NCBI GenBank assembly: GCA_030849465.1 | Contig: JARVLF010000002.1 | Location: 496,001-560,000, forward strand | Length of the DNA stretch: 64,000 bases | Origin: Moesziomyces globuligerus | Taxonomy: Eukaryota > Basidiomycota > Ustilaginomycetes > Ustilaginales > Ustilaginaceae | Direction of reading: 5' to 3' | Shown: positions 19,818 to 28,985 of the stretch, piece after piece | Layout: each line of letters starts with the position of its first letter | Position numbering within the stretch: position 1 is the stretch's first letter | Made by a program: the position numbers and the translations under genes | The notes under the pieces: generated by a model | The model's database searches: none | Told to the model about the DNA's origin: nothing | Seen by the model: only the letters and a program-made list of their open reading frames with translations

Positions 19818-22721
19818 ATGCCTCCTCAGAAAGACTTCATTCTCTTCGATGATCACGCACCCTCGACCACCCACGACAAAACACTAGCCACCCCCTCAGC
19901 CTCCTCGGCGATCCCTGCCCCCCACTCCTTCACCAAGCATCGCTCACCGAGGCAGTCGCCCGCTTTCGAAGATGCCGCCGCTCCTCTACCCGACGCGATC
20001 AGCGACGAAAATGGTCCGCGCCGTAAGCGTCAAAGAAGCGATGCCTTTGCGCCTCCCCACTCATCGCTCTCCCGCAGCAGCCGCGAGGGGACGACAGGCT
20101 CATCCGGACAAGCTTCCAACGAGCGCATCTCGCCTTCTGACCCTCCCAGCGGCAGCCTCGGTGCTCCCATGCACGACCTCAGCCTTGCCGACTCGTTGCC
20201 CTCGCAGGCCTACGACCGCGCTGCATCCTCCTCCGCCATGCCCTCACCAGCAATCGCCGCCGGCATGACCCGCGAACAGCAGGAGCGCGTCAAGGCGCAG
20301 ATCCGTGCAGAGCTAGCTGGCGTTGACACGCGCGCCTTCAAGGGGCCTCTTCGCGACATTCTTCAGAAGCAGGACTATGCTCCTAGGCCCAACGACATGC
20401 AGACCAGCCCGCTCTCCGCTTCCAGTGACCCCATGCAGGCCGGCGTCGCTCCTTCCTTCAGCCTCTTCCCCGACTACGACATCGGTGGCCCTCGATCCCG
20501 CAGCCAGTCCAGCCACAATGGCAAAGCGACTCCGCACGAGCACAATGCAACCGACGAAGAGATGCCCCCGCTCCTCAGCCAACGCAGCTCCGATATGCGC
20601 ACCCGAAGCGGCACTTTCGAGCCGGGTCTGGCTCCCATGTCCTATCCTCCCGCCCGCCATTCTCAAAATTACCTGCCTGAATGGGCCCGTCAGTCCCAGT
20701 CGAGCCAAATCAGCCGCGAGTCGTATACGCAGCAGCAGTCCCAGTCTTCCCAGCACCGCCCGTACATGCCTCCACCCGCGCTCTCCCAGAGTCTGCTCGC
20801 GCAGCGCGGCGGACCGGTCTCAATGCCATCGACCGAGCCTAACGGTAACACAGTCTACGCCGAGCCACGCCGACCGCTTAAGCGCGAGTCGAGCGGACTC
20901 ACCGTTAGCCCGCAAGAAGCCTTCCTCGACTATGACCATGTGGAGAACGCGCTGTCCCACTCGGGCCTCGGTAAGATGCCCAGCCTCTTTGCGTCCGTGC
21001 CGCCCGGACTCTCGGATGCTAAGGCCGGTGCACCGCTCCATCCAGCAGCTTCGATGGGCACCGCCACGCCGCGCACAGGCTCGCAGCACAACATTGCCAG
21101 AGCACGCTATTCTTCCGATGAGGCTGCTTATGCTACGCGCCCCGTCGCCATGAGTCGCAACGACACCGCCCGCCCGCATCACTACCAGAAGCGTCCAGGC
21201 CCCAGCGTGCACCAGAGCCCCAACGGTCGCTCGCCCTATCCGAACCAGAGCGATGGGCGTGGTTCTGCCAGCCAGGAATCGGGCTCGCAGAGCAGCCTCT
21301 TCAGCCCGGCAGACAGCGGCGACACGATCTCGACCGATGACGACGAGGATGAGCGTCCCTACTACCCTCCTAACATGCGGCCGAGCATGATCCGTGGCGG
21401 GCCCAGCAGCCTCTACCTCAACTATCCAATCAAGGGCGACGGGCGCTCGTCTCACTCGCCCTCGATGCTCACGCGGCCACTGATGGGCAAGGAGCGCACC
21501 TCGAGCACGGGGAGTGGCGCCTGGTCGCACGTGCGCAGCGAGCCGTGGGCGTTCCGCCAGGCGCACATGAACCAACCTCGCTTCTCCGACGTTTCTGCCT
21601 CGAGCAGCGACTCGGATGACGATCGCAACGGCAGGCGTAGCGGGATGCAGCATCGCCACGGACACGACTTCCATCCGCGCCACGCAGCGCATCATCAGCC
21701 GCATCCGCATCATGCTTACCACCAGTACGGTCGCGCACATCCGCATTCCCAGTCGCCGCACTCGCACTACTCCCAGCAGGACCCGCGCGCGGCGCATCGA
21801 CCGAGCCTGGGGCAGCACCAGTCGTCGTCGGAGGATGTGGACGATACCAGCGATCGATATGGCCCTCACTCCGCCACGCAGCGTGCGGACGAGCGCGCGT
21901 CACGCGCCCACCTACCTGGCGCGCTGGGTGGTTATGGCTACATCCCTGGTAGCCAGGAGAGCGGGCTGAGCGTCGCGGGTGGCATCGCGCGCGGTGGCGA
22001 CAGCATAGGCGGTAGCCAGGACGAGAGAAGCACCAGCCCGTCTATCCGCTCATCGGCACAGACGAGCGACCGCCGCAGTCAGGCCGTCGCTGTCGACATC
22101 GGCGCGCCTCCTCCGCTGCTCACTCCTCGCCAGCCTGCTGGCGGTGCTGCCGTTGCAGCCGATGTAGCGCCGGCGCCCGCGCCAAATGGAGTGGAACGCA
22201 ACGCACACGGCTTGCCGCTCCGCGACGAACGCATGGAGACGAGTGGGGGCGACGAGTCGTCTTCGACAGGCACCAACAGTGCGAGTGGCGGGGGCAATGA
22301 GTCGGACTACGAGGACGGCTCGCCCGACAGCGGATCGAGCAAGCTCGCTGCGCGCAAAGAGGCCAAGTCGGGCACGATCACCACGACGCTGGCGGCGGCC
22401 AAGGCTTCGGCGAATGTGGCGGCCGACGGGACGACCAAGTGCGACTACGTGTCGCCGATCACGGGTGCCGCGTGTCAGACGGCCTTTCACCGTCCCTACG
22501 ACCTGGCGCGTCATCGGGAGACAATCCATGCTCGAGAAGAGGCCGGTTTCGTCCGCGATGGCAAGCTCAGGTTGGAGAACTGCGTCGTGCTGGGCAAGGA
22601 GGTCGATCCGAAGAAATCCACTGCCGTCGTCGAGTGGAAGTGCAAGTCGTGCGGCGCCAACTTCAGCCGCAAGGACGCCATGCTGCGTCACGAAAGACTC
22701 CGCCACAATGCGGTCAAGTAG
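19818..22721 (+). CDS. C2H2 zinc-finger transcription factor (Rpn4-like finger arrangement)
   Basis: A 967-residue, mostly disordered protein (Ser/Gln/His/Pro-rich, including a QQQSQSSQ stretch and a His-rich segment at about 600-660). It ends in two C2H2 fingers. The first (875 to about 905) has unusual spacing, C-X10-C-X12-H-X4-H, with the phrase FHRPYDLARHRETIHA. About 40 residues later the second (about 942-967) reads C-X2-C-X12-H-X4-H and ends almost at the C-terminus. The RPYDLxRHxxTIHA wording and the spacing between fingers resemble Rpn4, the proteasome-gene activator, and related fungal regulators; that identity is inference. It likely binds DNA in the nucleus, with the long N-terminal part acting as activation/degradation regions. 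Single exon, ATG at 19818. Confidence 0.8.
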   Translation: MPPQKDFILFDDHAPSTTHDKTLATPSASSAIPAPHSFTKHRSPRQSPAFEDAAAPLPDAISDENGPRRKRQRSDAFAPPHSSLSRSSREGTTGSSGQASNERISPSDPPSGSLGAPMHDLSLADSLPSQAYDRAASSSAMPSPAIAAGMTREQQERVKAQIRAELAGVDTRAFKGPLRDILQKQDYAPRPNDMQTSPLSASSDPMQAGVAPSFSLFPDYDIGGPRSRSQSSHNGKATPHEHNATDEEMPPLLSQRSSDMRTRSGTFEPGLAPMSYPPARHSQNYLPEWARQSQSSQISRESYTQQQSQSSQHRPYMPPPALSQSLLAQRGGPVSMPSTEPNGNTVYAEPRRPLKRESSGLTVSPQEAFLDYDHVENALSHSGLGKMPSLFASVPPGLSDAKAGAPLHPAASMGTATPRTGSQHNIARARYSSDEAAYATRPVAMSRNDTARPHHYQKRPGPSVHQSPNGRSPYPNQSDGRGSASQESGSQSSLFSPADSGDTISTDDDEDERPYYPPNMRPSMIRGGPSSLYLNYPIKGDGRSSHSPSMLTRPLMGKERTSSTGSGAWSHVRSEPWAFRQAHMNQPRFSDVSASSSDSDDDRNGRRSGMQHRHGHDFHPRHAAHHQPHPHHAYHQYGRAHPHSQSPHSHYSQQDPRAAHRPSLGQHQSSSEDVDDTSDRYGPHSATQRADERASRAHLPGALGGYGYIPGSQESGLSVAGGIARGGDSIGGSQDERSTSPSIRSSAQTSDRRSQAVAVDIGAPPPLLTPRQPAGGAAVAADVAPAPAPNGVERNAHGLPLRDERMETSGGDESSSTGTNSASGGGNESDYEDGSPDSGSSKLAARKEAKSGTITTTLAAAKASANVAADGTTKCDYVSPITGAACQTAFHRPYDLARHRETIHAREEAGFVRDGKLRLENCVVLGKEVDPKKSTAVVEWKCKSCGANFSRKDAMLRHERLRHNAVK

Positions 22722-22938
22722 GTTGAGGTTGGTACAATTCAGCCCATGTTGCGAGCGACGCAAATCGTGATTGCGCCTGTCGAGTGCTGGCGAGAGCATG
22801 TGCGGAATGCGTGAGCGATGGTGAGATGAACAATGTGTGGCGCGGAAAACTTGAGAGCAAGGTTGTCTTACAATGAGCTGCGCGAAAACTGACGCACCAA
22901 CTGAATGTGTATACAATGCTGGCGCCGGGAAGTATCGC

Positions 22939-23010
22939 GCCTCCTTAGCTCAGCGGTAGAGCACTTCACTAGTAATGAAGAGGTCAGTCGTTCGAGTCGG
23001 CTAGGAGGCA
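22939..23010 (+). tRNA. tRNA-Thr (anticodon AGT), copy 1
   Basis: Complete cloverleaf of 72 nt without intron. The acceptor GCCTCCT pairs with AGGAGGC, the D arm is GCTC/GAGC, the anticodon stem CTTCA/TGAAG has loop CTAGTAA (anticodon AGT), and the T arm AGTCG/CGGCT has loop TTCGAGT. Discriminator A. A run of seven T follows directly and would stop RNA polymerase III. Identical to the copy at 26225. Confidence 0.96.
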
Positions 23011-23017
23011 TTTTTTT
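23011..23017 (+). terminator. RNA polymerase III T-run terminator of tRNA-Thr copy 1
   Basis: Seven T residues directly after the discriminator base. Confidence 0.85.
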
Positions 23018-23320
23018 GTTTCACCAGCGCGGGTTGGGCTTTTTTTTCTTCCCGTGTAGCAGTCCAACACTCTCATATTTCACTCGCAGAGCACTGATGG
23101 CCCCGGCCATGACTGTGATTCCCGTGTGCGGTCATGCTCTTTGGTCTGGGCATCCCCGTTTCAATTGAGATGACAGCGTCAGATCAACACCAATGTCGCT
23201 GGCACCTCGCACTTGGGCACAAAGCGGTGGAACTGATTTCGGAATGATGGTACGGGATTGTGATCCCCTGTGTGATGACGAGAGACTCTGGTATTTACAA
23301 TAGTGTCGGAGCGGTGCAAT

Positions 23321-25423
23321 CTAGTCGGCCCGGTAGAGCACGATGGCCGAGCGACTTGGGAGGTAGAGCTGGACGAAGTTCCTGCGCCCGTTCCATTCCA
23401 TGTCGGTGGTGAACCACTCGGTTGCATGGTCGATCCTACCATGGCCGCCGAGCTCCTTGGCGTCAGTGTCGAGGAGGACTTTGTACTTTCCGGGCACGTC
23501 TACACCAATTCGGTAATCGGTGTAGGACTTGGTGGGATGCCAGTTGCAGACGAAAAGCAGGCCGGCACGTTCGAACGCCACAACGCGATCCGATTCGTGC
23601 TTGAGCGAGATGTACGCCTGCGGACTGGCGAGCCACTTTGCCGTATCCTCTGCATTGTTCATCGCACCGTCAAAGGCGTAGAGGTAGCGGTAGCGGAGCA
23701 GGTGGTCGTCGACGAGGTTGAACTGCCTGCGAGCGTAGTGGAACGAGTTTCCGTTGCCCTCGCGCGGGAAATCGAGCCACTCGGGATGACCGAACTCGTT
23801 GCCGATAAAGTTGAGGTATCCCTCGCCGCCGAGCGCGTGCGTGATGAGACGGATCATCTTGTGGAACGCCAATCCGCGGTCGATGATCGCCGTGCGCTCG
23901 GTCAGGTCCGACATGTTGGTGTACATCTCCTTGTCCATCAGCCAGAAGGCAAGCGTCTTGTCGCCCACCAGCGCCTGGTCGTGCGACTCGGCATAGGCGA
24001 TCGACTTCTCCAGATGACGCCGGTTCGTCAGCGTGAAGCAGATGTTGCCAAAGTCCCAGTCCTCGTCCGAGCTCTCCTTGAGCAGCTTGATCCACATATC
24101 CGGCACCGCCATCGACAACCTGTAGTCGAAGCCAACGCCACCCTCGGCGACGGGGCGGCAGAGTGCAGGCATACCGGAGACATCCTCGGCGATGGTGATG
24201 GCGTTGGGGTTGTACTTGTGGATCATGTCGTTGGCCAGCATGAGGTAGACCACCGCCTCGACATCGACCGAGGGACCAAAGTACTCGTGGTAGCCTCCGC
24301 TGAAGCCAGTGCCAATGCCGTGGTGCGTGTACAGCATCGAGGTGACGCCGTCGAAGCGGAAGCCGTCGAAGCCATACTCCTCCATCCAGAAGAGGCAGTT
24401 GCTCAGCAGGAAGCGCAACACCTCGTGGTGGCCGTAGTTGAAGAGGCGGGAGTCCCAGAGCTCATGCCTGCCCTTGCCGCCCTCGTGGAAGTAGAGGTGG
24501 TCGGTGCCGTCGAACATATTGAGGCCGTCGAGCACGTTCTTGCACGCGTGCGAGTGCACAATGTCGAGCAGCACCGTGATACCCAGCGAGTGTGCCACAT
24601 CGATCAGCTCCTTGAGGTCCTCAGGGTTGCCGTATCTGCTGCTGGCAGCGAAGAAGTTGGTCACCTGGTAGCCGAACGAGGCATAGTAGGCGTGCTCCTG
24701 GATCGCCATGAGCTGGATCGTGTTGTAGCCGAGCTGCTTGATGCGCGGCAGGACGTCTTTGGTGAACTCCTTGAACTGTCCGACGCGCGCCTCGGGGGTA
24801 GCAATACCGACGTGGGCCTCGTAGACCTTGATATTGTCTGGCTTGGGCGGCTTGGGGAAGCGCATCGTGTATCGCTGGCTCTTGGGCGGGTTCCAGAAGC
24901 GGGCGTCGTAGACGGGCGAAACGTCCAGGTCCTGAGTCACACGCAGGATCCAAGCGGGCAGACGCTCGATGCGCTCGCCCGAGGGCAGAAGCATGGAGAT
25001 CTTGAGCTTGGAATCATGCGGGATGGCGCACTGACCGTTGGCAAGCGGAGCAATGGTGATGTGCCACTTGCCAAAGTCGTCCTTGGTCATCTTGTGAGTG
25101 TCGCGCGACCAGTTGTTGAAGTCGCCGATGAGCGCCGCCTCGACCGCGTTGGGTGCCCATTCGGTGTAAGTGACCGCCTGCGTCTTGGCGTCGACTTGAA
25201 AGCCCATGTTGCGGTAGGAGCGCGAGAAGGCCTCGATGCCGCCTTCGGAAGCTTGGATCTTGTTCAACCAGTCCGAATAGAGGGCGTAGCGCTCTCGAAG
25301 CGCGGGTGCGAAGGGCTCGAGCCACGGATCACCGCCAACGACGCCTGTGCCATCGGTCGCCTTGGTGTAGTCGATGGGCGCGGGCGCCGCAGCGGCGGAC
25401 GAGGAGGAAGCAGCGGCCGACAT
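23321..25423 (-). CDS. GLC3: 1,4-alpha-glucan (glycogen) branching enzyme
   Basis: Cuts alpha-1,4 glucan chains and rejoins them by alpha-1,6 links, forming branches in cytosolic glycogen. The 700-residue product matches the eukaryotic GH13 branching enzymes in length. It has an N-terminal helical segment and CBM48 domain (about 70-185, with [19 protein letters not shown]), then the catalytic barrel with nucleophile Asp358 ([10 protein letters not shown]), acid Glu413 (IAEDVSG) and transition-state Asp482 ([11 protein letters not shown]), and a C-terminal all-beta domain. All key residues are present. Single exon; the ATG at 25423 opens an Ala/Ser-rich N-terminal stretch. A long antisense open frame spanning the gene is a codon-bias shadow. 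The gene sits between the two tRNA-Thr copies. Confidence 0.97.
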   Translation of the reverse strand: MSAAASSSSAAAAPAPIDYTKATDGTGVVGGDPWLEPFAPALRERYALYSDWLNKIQASEGGIEAFSRSYRNMGFQVDAKTQAVTYTEWAPNAVEAALIGDFNNWSRDTHKMTKDDFGKWHITIAPLANGQCAIPHDSKLKISMLLPSGERIERLPAWILRVTQDLDVSPVYDARFWNPPKSQRYTMRFPKPPKPDNIKVYEAHVGIATPEARVGQFKEFTKDVLPRIKQLGYNTIQLMAIQEHAYYASFGYQVTNFFAASSRYGNPEDLKELIDVAHSLGITVLLDIVHSHACKNVLDGLNMFDGTDHLYFHEGGKGRHELWDSRLFNYGHHEVLRFLLSNCLFWMEEYGFDGFRFDGVTSMLYTHHGIGTGFSGGYHEYFGPSVDVEAVVYLMLANDMIHKYNPNAITIAEDVSGMPALCRPVAEGGVGFDYRLSMAVPDMWIKLLKESSDEDWDFGNICFTLTNRRHLEKSIAYAESHDQALVGDKTLAFWLMDKEMYTNMSDLTERTAIIDRGLAFHKMIRLITHALGGEGYLNFIGNEFGHPEWLDFPREGNGNSFHYARRQFNLVDDHLLRYRYLYAFDGAMNNAEDTAKWLASPQAYISLKHESDRVVAFERAGLLFVCNWHPTKSYTDYRIGVDVPGKYKVLLDTDAKELGGHGRIDHATEWFTTDMEWNGRRNFVQLYLPSRSAIVLYRAD

Positions 25424-26224
25424 GGTAGAGGATCGAATCTGTCCGGGCAGCTAGCTTCTTGTGATTCGCGCGGAAGATGCTTTCGATCGTTACAGCAAGA
25501 CCACAGCGAAATGTGGGGAGAAGGAAAGGCCCGAAGAAAAGCTCTCTGGCATATAAGAGTCATGGGCGAGTATCTCGCCTGGAAGGTTGAGTTCGAGTCG
25601 CCACCGTCGGGCGAGCCGAGCCGAGCGTGGCTGAAGAGTGGAGGAGCCGAGTGTTGGGAGTGGAAATTCTTGCTGCCAGAGCGCACCTAGCGCGTCGGTG
25701 TTGGCTCGTGCTCCAGCGTGCCTTTGTGCATGTTGGGTGCATTTGGGCCCCCGCATCCAGCAGACGCTCGAATCATTCGCTCGACCAGCGGCGAGAGAAG
25801 AAGAAAAACAAAAGGCCCGCTCGCCAACTGCACGTTCAAATCGAACCCTGCGCGCCTCTCCAACCCCACGCTGAATTTCACGCCCACCTCGCGTTGCTCT
25901 CGCCTGGCCCACACAACGGCGAAACTCTTGGGCGCTGATCTAGACTCGTCTGTCACTGATAGCAACTTCGCCACTGAACCGCCACGCAAATCAGTCCGCT
26001 CGAGCACTGGCTGCTCCTTCGCAAGAAAGCCTAATCGATCTCTCCATCTCGGTCCACCTCCGACCTCGTATGATTCCCGTCCTATCATCTTTCTCGTCGA
26101 GTCGTCGAGGCAGTTCCGATCCGAGACTCGCTCAAGCGGGGCTTCCTGGGCGTCTTTCGAAATGCAAATTGAGCGGAAACACGGTGTCACCATATATATG
26201 CAATCCAAACTTATGACAGCACAC
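25424..26224. other. Intergenic region between GLC3 and tRNA-Thr copy 2
   Basis: No gene supported. It includes the GLC3 promoter (an ATATAAG element on the plus strand at about 25551 is weakly TATA-like in either direction). A TATATAT element at about 26191-26199, roughly 30 bp before the tRNA, may aid RNA polymerase III start-site choice. Confidence 0.5.
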
Positions 26225-26296
26225 GCCTCCTTAGCTCAGCGGTAGAGCACTTCACTAGTAATGAAGAGGTCAGTCGTTCGAGTCGGCTAGGAGGCA
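26225..26296 (+). tRNA. tRNA-Thr (anticodon AGT), copy 2
   Basis: Identical 72-nt sequence and cloverleaf to the copy at 22939, 3.3 kb away on the same strand. Different flanks: a TATATAT stretch lies about 30 bp upstream, and T-runs at 26302-26305 and 26310-26316 can terminate transcription. Confidence 0.96.
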
Positions 26297-26301
26297 CTCC
26301 C

Positions 26302-26316
26302 TTTTGCCATTTTTTT
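26302..26316 (+). terminator. RNA polymerase III T-run terminators of tRNA-Thr copy 2
   Basis: TTTT at 26302-26305 backed up by a seven-T run at 26310-26316. Confidence 0.75.
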
Positions 26317-26564
26317 GCTTCCATTTCTTACTGGCGTCGGAACTCGGCCATATCCATTGACTCAACCATGTGGAGGCAGAAACAGTGTAATTTATTTACA
26401 GTATGCAATGAAATGTTGCTCGTGCTGACCATTCCATCCCATTCGTTGAAACAGCTCTCGTTGCAGACACCATTCCTCTAGCGGACGTGGCTCCCATCAC
26501 TGGAACGCATAGCCACAGACACATCTCTGCAGCCTATATTTGATTAGGGCCCCCTTTTCAAGCC

Positions 26565-27116
26565 ATGTCTTCGTGGGCTTCGAACAACGCCAACCCGCCA
26601 CCGAACCACGGAGGTAGCGTAGCCGCCGAAGCCGGAGCCTCGCCCGCTTCGCGCGTCAATCTCGGTCGCAATGCCGGCAAGCTTGACCCCACTCAGCATC
26701 CTCCGCTTCCCGTCGCCGAGGTTGGTGCCGCCAACCGAGCTGCACAGGTGCGCGGCATCTTCCTCGGCATCGGCGGAGGCATCGTCTCGGCCTTCATCTC
26801 GCGCAAGGCGCTCAATCTCTCCAAGAACGCCAGCTACCTCTCCGGTCTGCTCGCAGGAACCGGCGTCGCCTACATCACCGCAAGACAGCAGCTTGAGCGC
26901 AATCTCGGCGCAGTCGAGAACGCAGAAAAGGGCCTGCTTGGCTCGCTGAGGAGTCCAGACGCCACTGCAGCGGGTCTTCGCGACGGGTCGGCATCGACAG
27001 ACAAAGACATGCTCAAGTACGACCTACAGGCGGGCGCGGAACGTACGCACGAGGCTGGGGTAGCAGGCATGCACGAGCTCAAGGACAAGTACGCCACCAC
27101 CCGCGGCGATCATTGA
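26565..27116 (+). CDS. Small hypothetical protein with one or two hydrophobic segments
   Basis: A 183-residue protein that I do not recognise. The N-terminus (1-60) is polar and Asn/Pro-rich, ending in a HPPLPVAEVGAANRAAQ segment. A Gly-rich hydrophobic stretch at about 64-80 (IFLGIGGGIVSAFI) and a second near 92-107 could form a hairpin of two membrane helices. The C-terminal third is charged, with Ala/Glu/Lys helices. The GC-rich third positions, the compact frame and an ATG shortly after a TATATT motif (about 26535) support a real gene. A mitochondrial or ER membrane protein is conceivable; nothing in the sequence decides this. Confidence 0.65.
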   Translation: MSSWASNNANPPPNHGGSVAAEAGASPASRVNLGRNAGKLDPTQHPPLPVAEVGAANRAAQVRGIFLGIGGGIVSAFISRKALNLSKNASYLSGLLAGTGVAYITARQQLERNLGAVENAEKGLLGSLRSPDATAAGLRDGSASTDKDMLKYDLQAGAERTHEAGVAGMHELKDKYATTRGDH

Positions 27117-27618
27117 CTGGCGCCTCGATTCAACGTCCCGCGTATCATCTTGTCACCTCTCATTTTCTCCCTTCCGGTAGCTTTGGAATCGCAAGGAGCA
27201 TCTTTCTTGTCATTGGCTTGGCAGTCACGAACAGCTGTAGCCGTGACCCTCGAGGGGGTCCATAGCCGTGATCTTCGAGAGGGTCTGGTCTAGTCGGTTG
27301 TCCTCACTTTGAATTTTTCGAACTTGTGCTTTTCGGACGGCATCTACCATGCTGTCGCTATGAGCTCTTCTGTGCCGCCATGTTGGTTCGTGTCTTCCGA
27401 CTCTCAATCACAGCGAGCTGAGTGCGTGGTCAGCCATGTCAAGCGTTGCTTGCACGGGCACTTTGCAGATCTCGAGTCCATGTTCGCTTGTGCCGGGACA
27501 CCGCGAACCCAAGTGGAGGCATAAAGCGTGCACGGTCCCGCGGCCGGAGGCATCCTTGTGACCACCATCTACACCGTTGCACACTCCTTCCCCTGCGGAT
27601 CAGCAAGCCCAGCTAATC
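27117..27618. other. Intergenic region with an imperfect 25-bp tandem duplication
   Basis: No gene supported. Two adjacent related 25-bp segments begin at 27238 and 27263 (TAGCCGTGAxCxTCGAG core). The frame of the downstream gene is open back to 27577, but only a TTG is available there. Confidence 0.6.
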
Positions 27619-28716
27619 ATGTGCGCTGAGGGCTCTTCCTCGTCGAGCCGGCCAAAGGAAGCGATGACGCAACCGCCAGAAGAACTCGCCTGTCTCTTCG
27701 TCGATTCTCACTGCCACCCTACCGACGACCCTGCGGCCTACACCGAATCGAATCTCGATGAGCTCTCGCGACGAGTTCAAGCGAGCTCCGTTGGACACCT
27801 CGTGTGTATGTCGACCAACGCGCGAGACCAGACGCTTGTAGCGGAGCTCGCTTCGCGTCACCCGGTCAAGGTGATTCCGTGCTTTGGCTGGCATCCGTGG
27901 TTTGCACATCAGATCTCTCTCTCGGATCCTGTTCCCAGCAAGCACGACCATTATCACCAGCTTTTTGGAGTCAGCGGAAAACAAGAAGATGACGACGACA
28001 CAATACAGGCCGAACTCGAAGCAGTGTGGGAGAACCTGCCGGAACCAGTCTCACTGACGAGTGTGTGCGAGGAAATCGGCAGGAACTTCGAGCGCTTCCC
28101 CAACGCGCTCTTGGGCGAAGTGGGCATCGACCGAGCCTTCCGCATACCGCGCCGAGCTTGGAACTATGATCCACAGAAGTCCCTGGAGGAAGCCGCTGGC
28201 CAACCGAGGCTAACGAAGCTCAAGACGCCGCAGACGCATCAAATGACGGTCCTACGTGCTCAGATCGAAGTGGCGCTGCGCTTCAGACGCAACATCTCCC
28301 TGCATTCGGTTCAGGCAGCAGGCTTGACCGTCGACCTGCTCTCATCCCTCCGCAACACCGACCTGGCCTCCTTCGGGGCGGTACGGTTGTCGCTGCATTC
28401 GTGTACGATGGACAACAACGTCGTCAAGTCCATCACCAAGAAGCACGCCAACGTGTACGTGGGCTTTTCGTCCACAATCAACCGCAAGCAGATCCTCCAG
28501 AAGGAGTGTCTGGCCAGTGTAGATCGCAACCGCGTCTTGATGGAGAGCGACTACCACACAGTCAAAGACATTCCCGCATTCCTGCTCCAGGCAAGCCAGT
28601 ACTTTGCCGACTTGCATAGCATCGACGTCGAGGAAGCGGCACGTCAGTTGCGCTCCAACTGGAACACATTCTACTCCCCGACGTATGGCCAAGATTCCGA
28701 TTCGGACACGGATTGA
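27619..28716 (+). CDS. TatD-family metal-dependent hydrolase, Scn1 (Cut9-interacting protein) type
   Basis: A TIM-barrel amidohydrolase-fold phosphoesterase related to TatD nucleases and to fission-yeast Scn1, which interacts with the anaphase-promoting-complex subunit Cut9. From the first ATG (27619) it is 365 residues. Metal-site residues are visible: HCH at 31-33 (VDSHCHPTDDP), CFGWHPW, GEVGIDR (Glu), SLHSVQ (His) and the late Asp in LMESDYH. An acidic insertion after the GWHPW block (about 110-150) is longer than in bacterial TatD. The C-terminus ends in a short acidic run (DSDSDTD). Whether it is a DNase or another phosphoesterase cannot be told from sequence; the family assignment is firm. 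Confidence 0.88.
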   Translation: MCAEGSSSSSRPKEAMTQPPEELACLFVDSHCHPTDDPAAYTESNLDELSRRVQASSVGHLVCMSTNARDQTLVAELASRHPVKVIPCFGWHPWFAHQISLSDPVPSKHDHYHQLFGVSGKQEDDDDTIQAELEAVWENLPEPVSLTSVCEEIGRNFERFPNALLGEVGIDRAFRIPRRAWNYDPQKSLEEAAGQPRLTKLKTPQTHQMTVLRAQIEVALRFRRNISLHSVQAAGLTVDLLSSLRNTDLASFGAVRLSLHSCTMDNNVVKSITKKHANVYVGFSSTINRKQILQKECLASVDRNRVLMESDYHTVKDIPAFLLQASQYFADLHSIDVEEAARQLRSNWNTFYSPTYGQDSDSDTD

Positions 28717-28985
28717 CCCTGCTCGCGTCAGAAAAAGTCCATCAGACGTCCAGGGGCGATACGGGCCACCGAGCGGCTGCTGCGTCCGGGCAGAACTGCC
28801 AGTGGAGTTTCATGGCTCAGCACAAACATCTAGCCCAAAATCGAGCCGTTATGGCGGTGACGAGCTCCTTCAAGCTCGTGAACAGCAGCCTCGGACAAGG
28901 AGCCACAGGCGGAGCGATGTCAATCTGAACTATTCGCGGGTGCAAGTGGCAACTTGTGAAGGATGAACATCGTGAATGCCGTTCC

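Noticed and set aside
23303..25690. 795-codon open frame on the plus strand antisense to the branching-enzyme gene
   Set aside because: It mirrors a highly conserved gene; the strong GC3 bias removes stops from the opposite frame. The peptide is Val/Asp/Arg/His-rich without any domain.
22939..26296. The paired tRNA genes considered as borders of an integrated mobile element
   Set aside because: The DNA between them is a normal housekeeping gene with matching codon use; no integrase, transposase or terminal repeats are seen.
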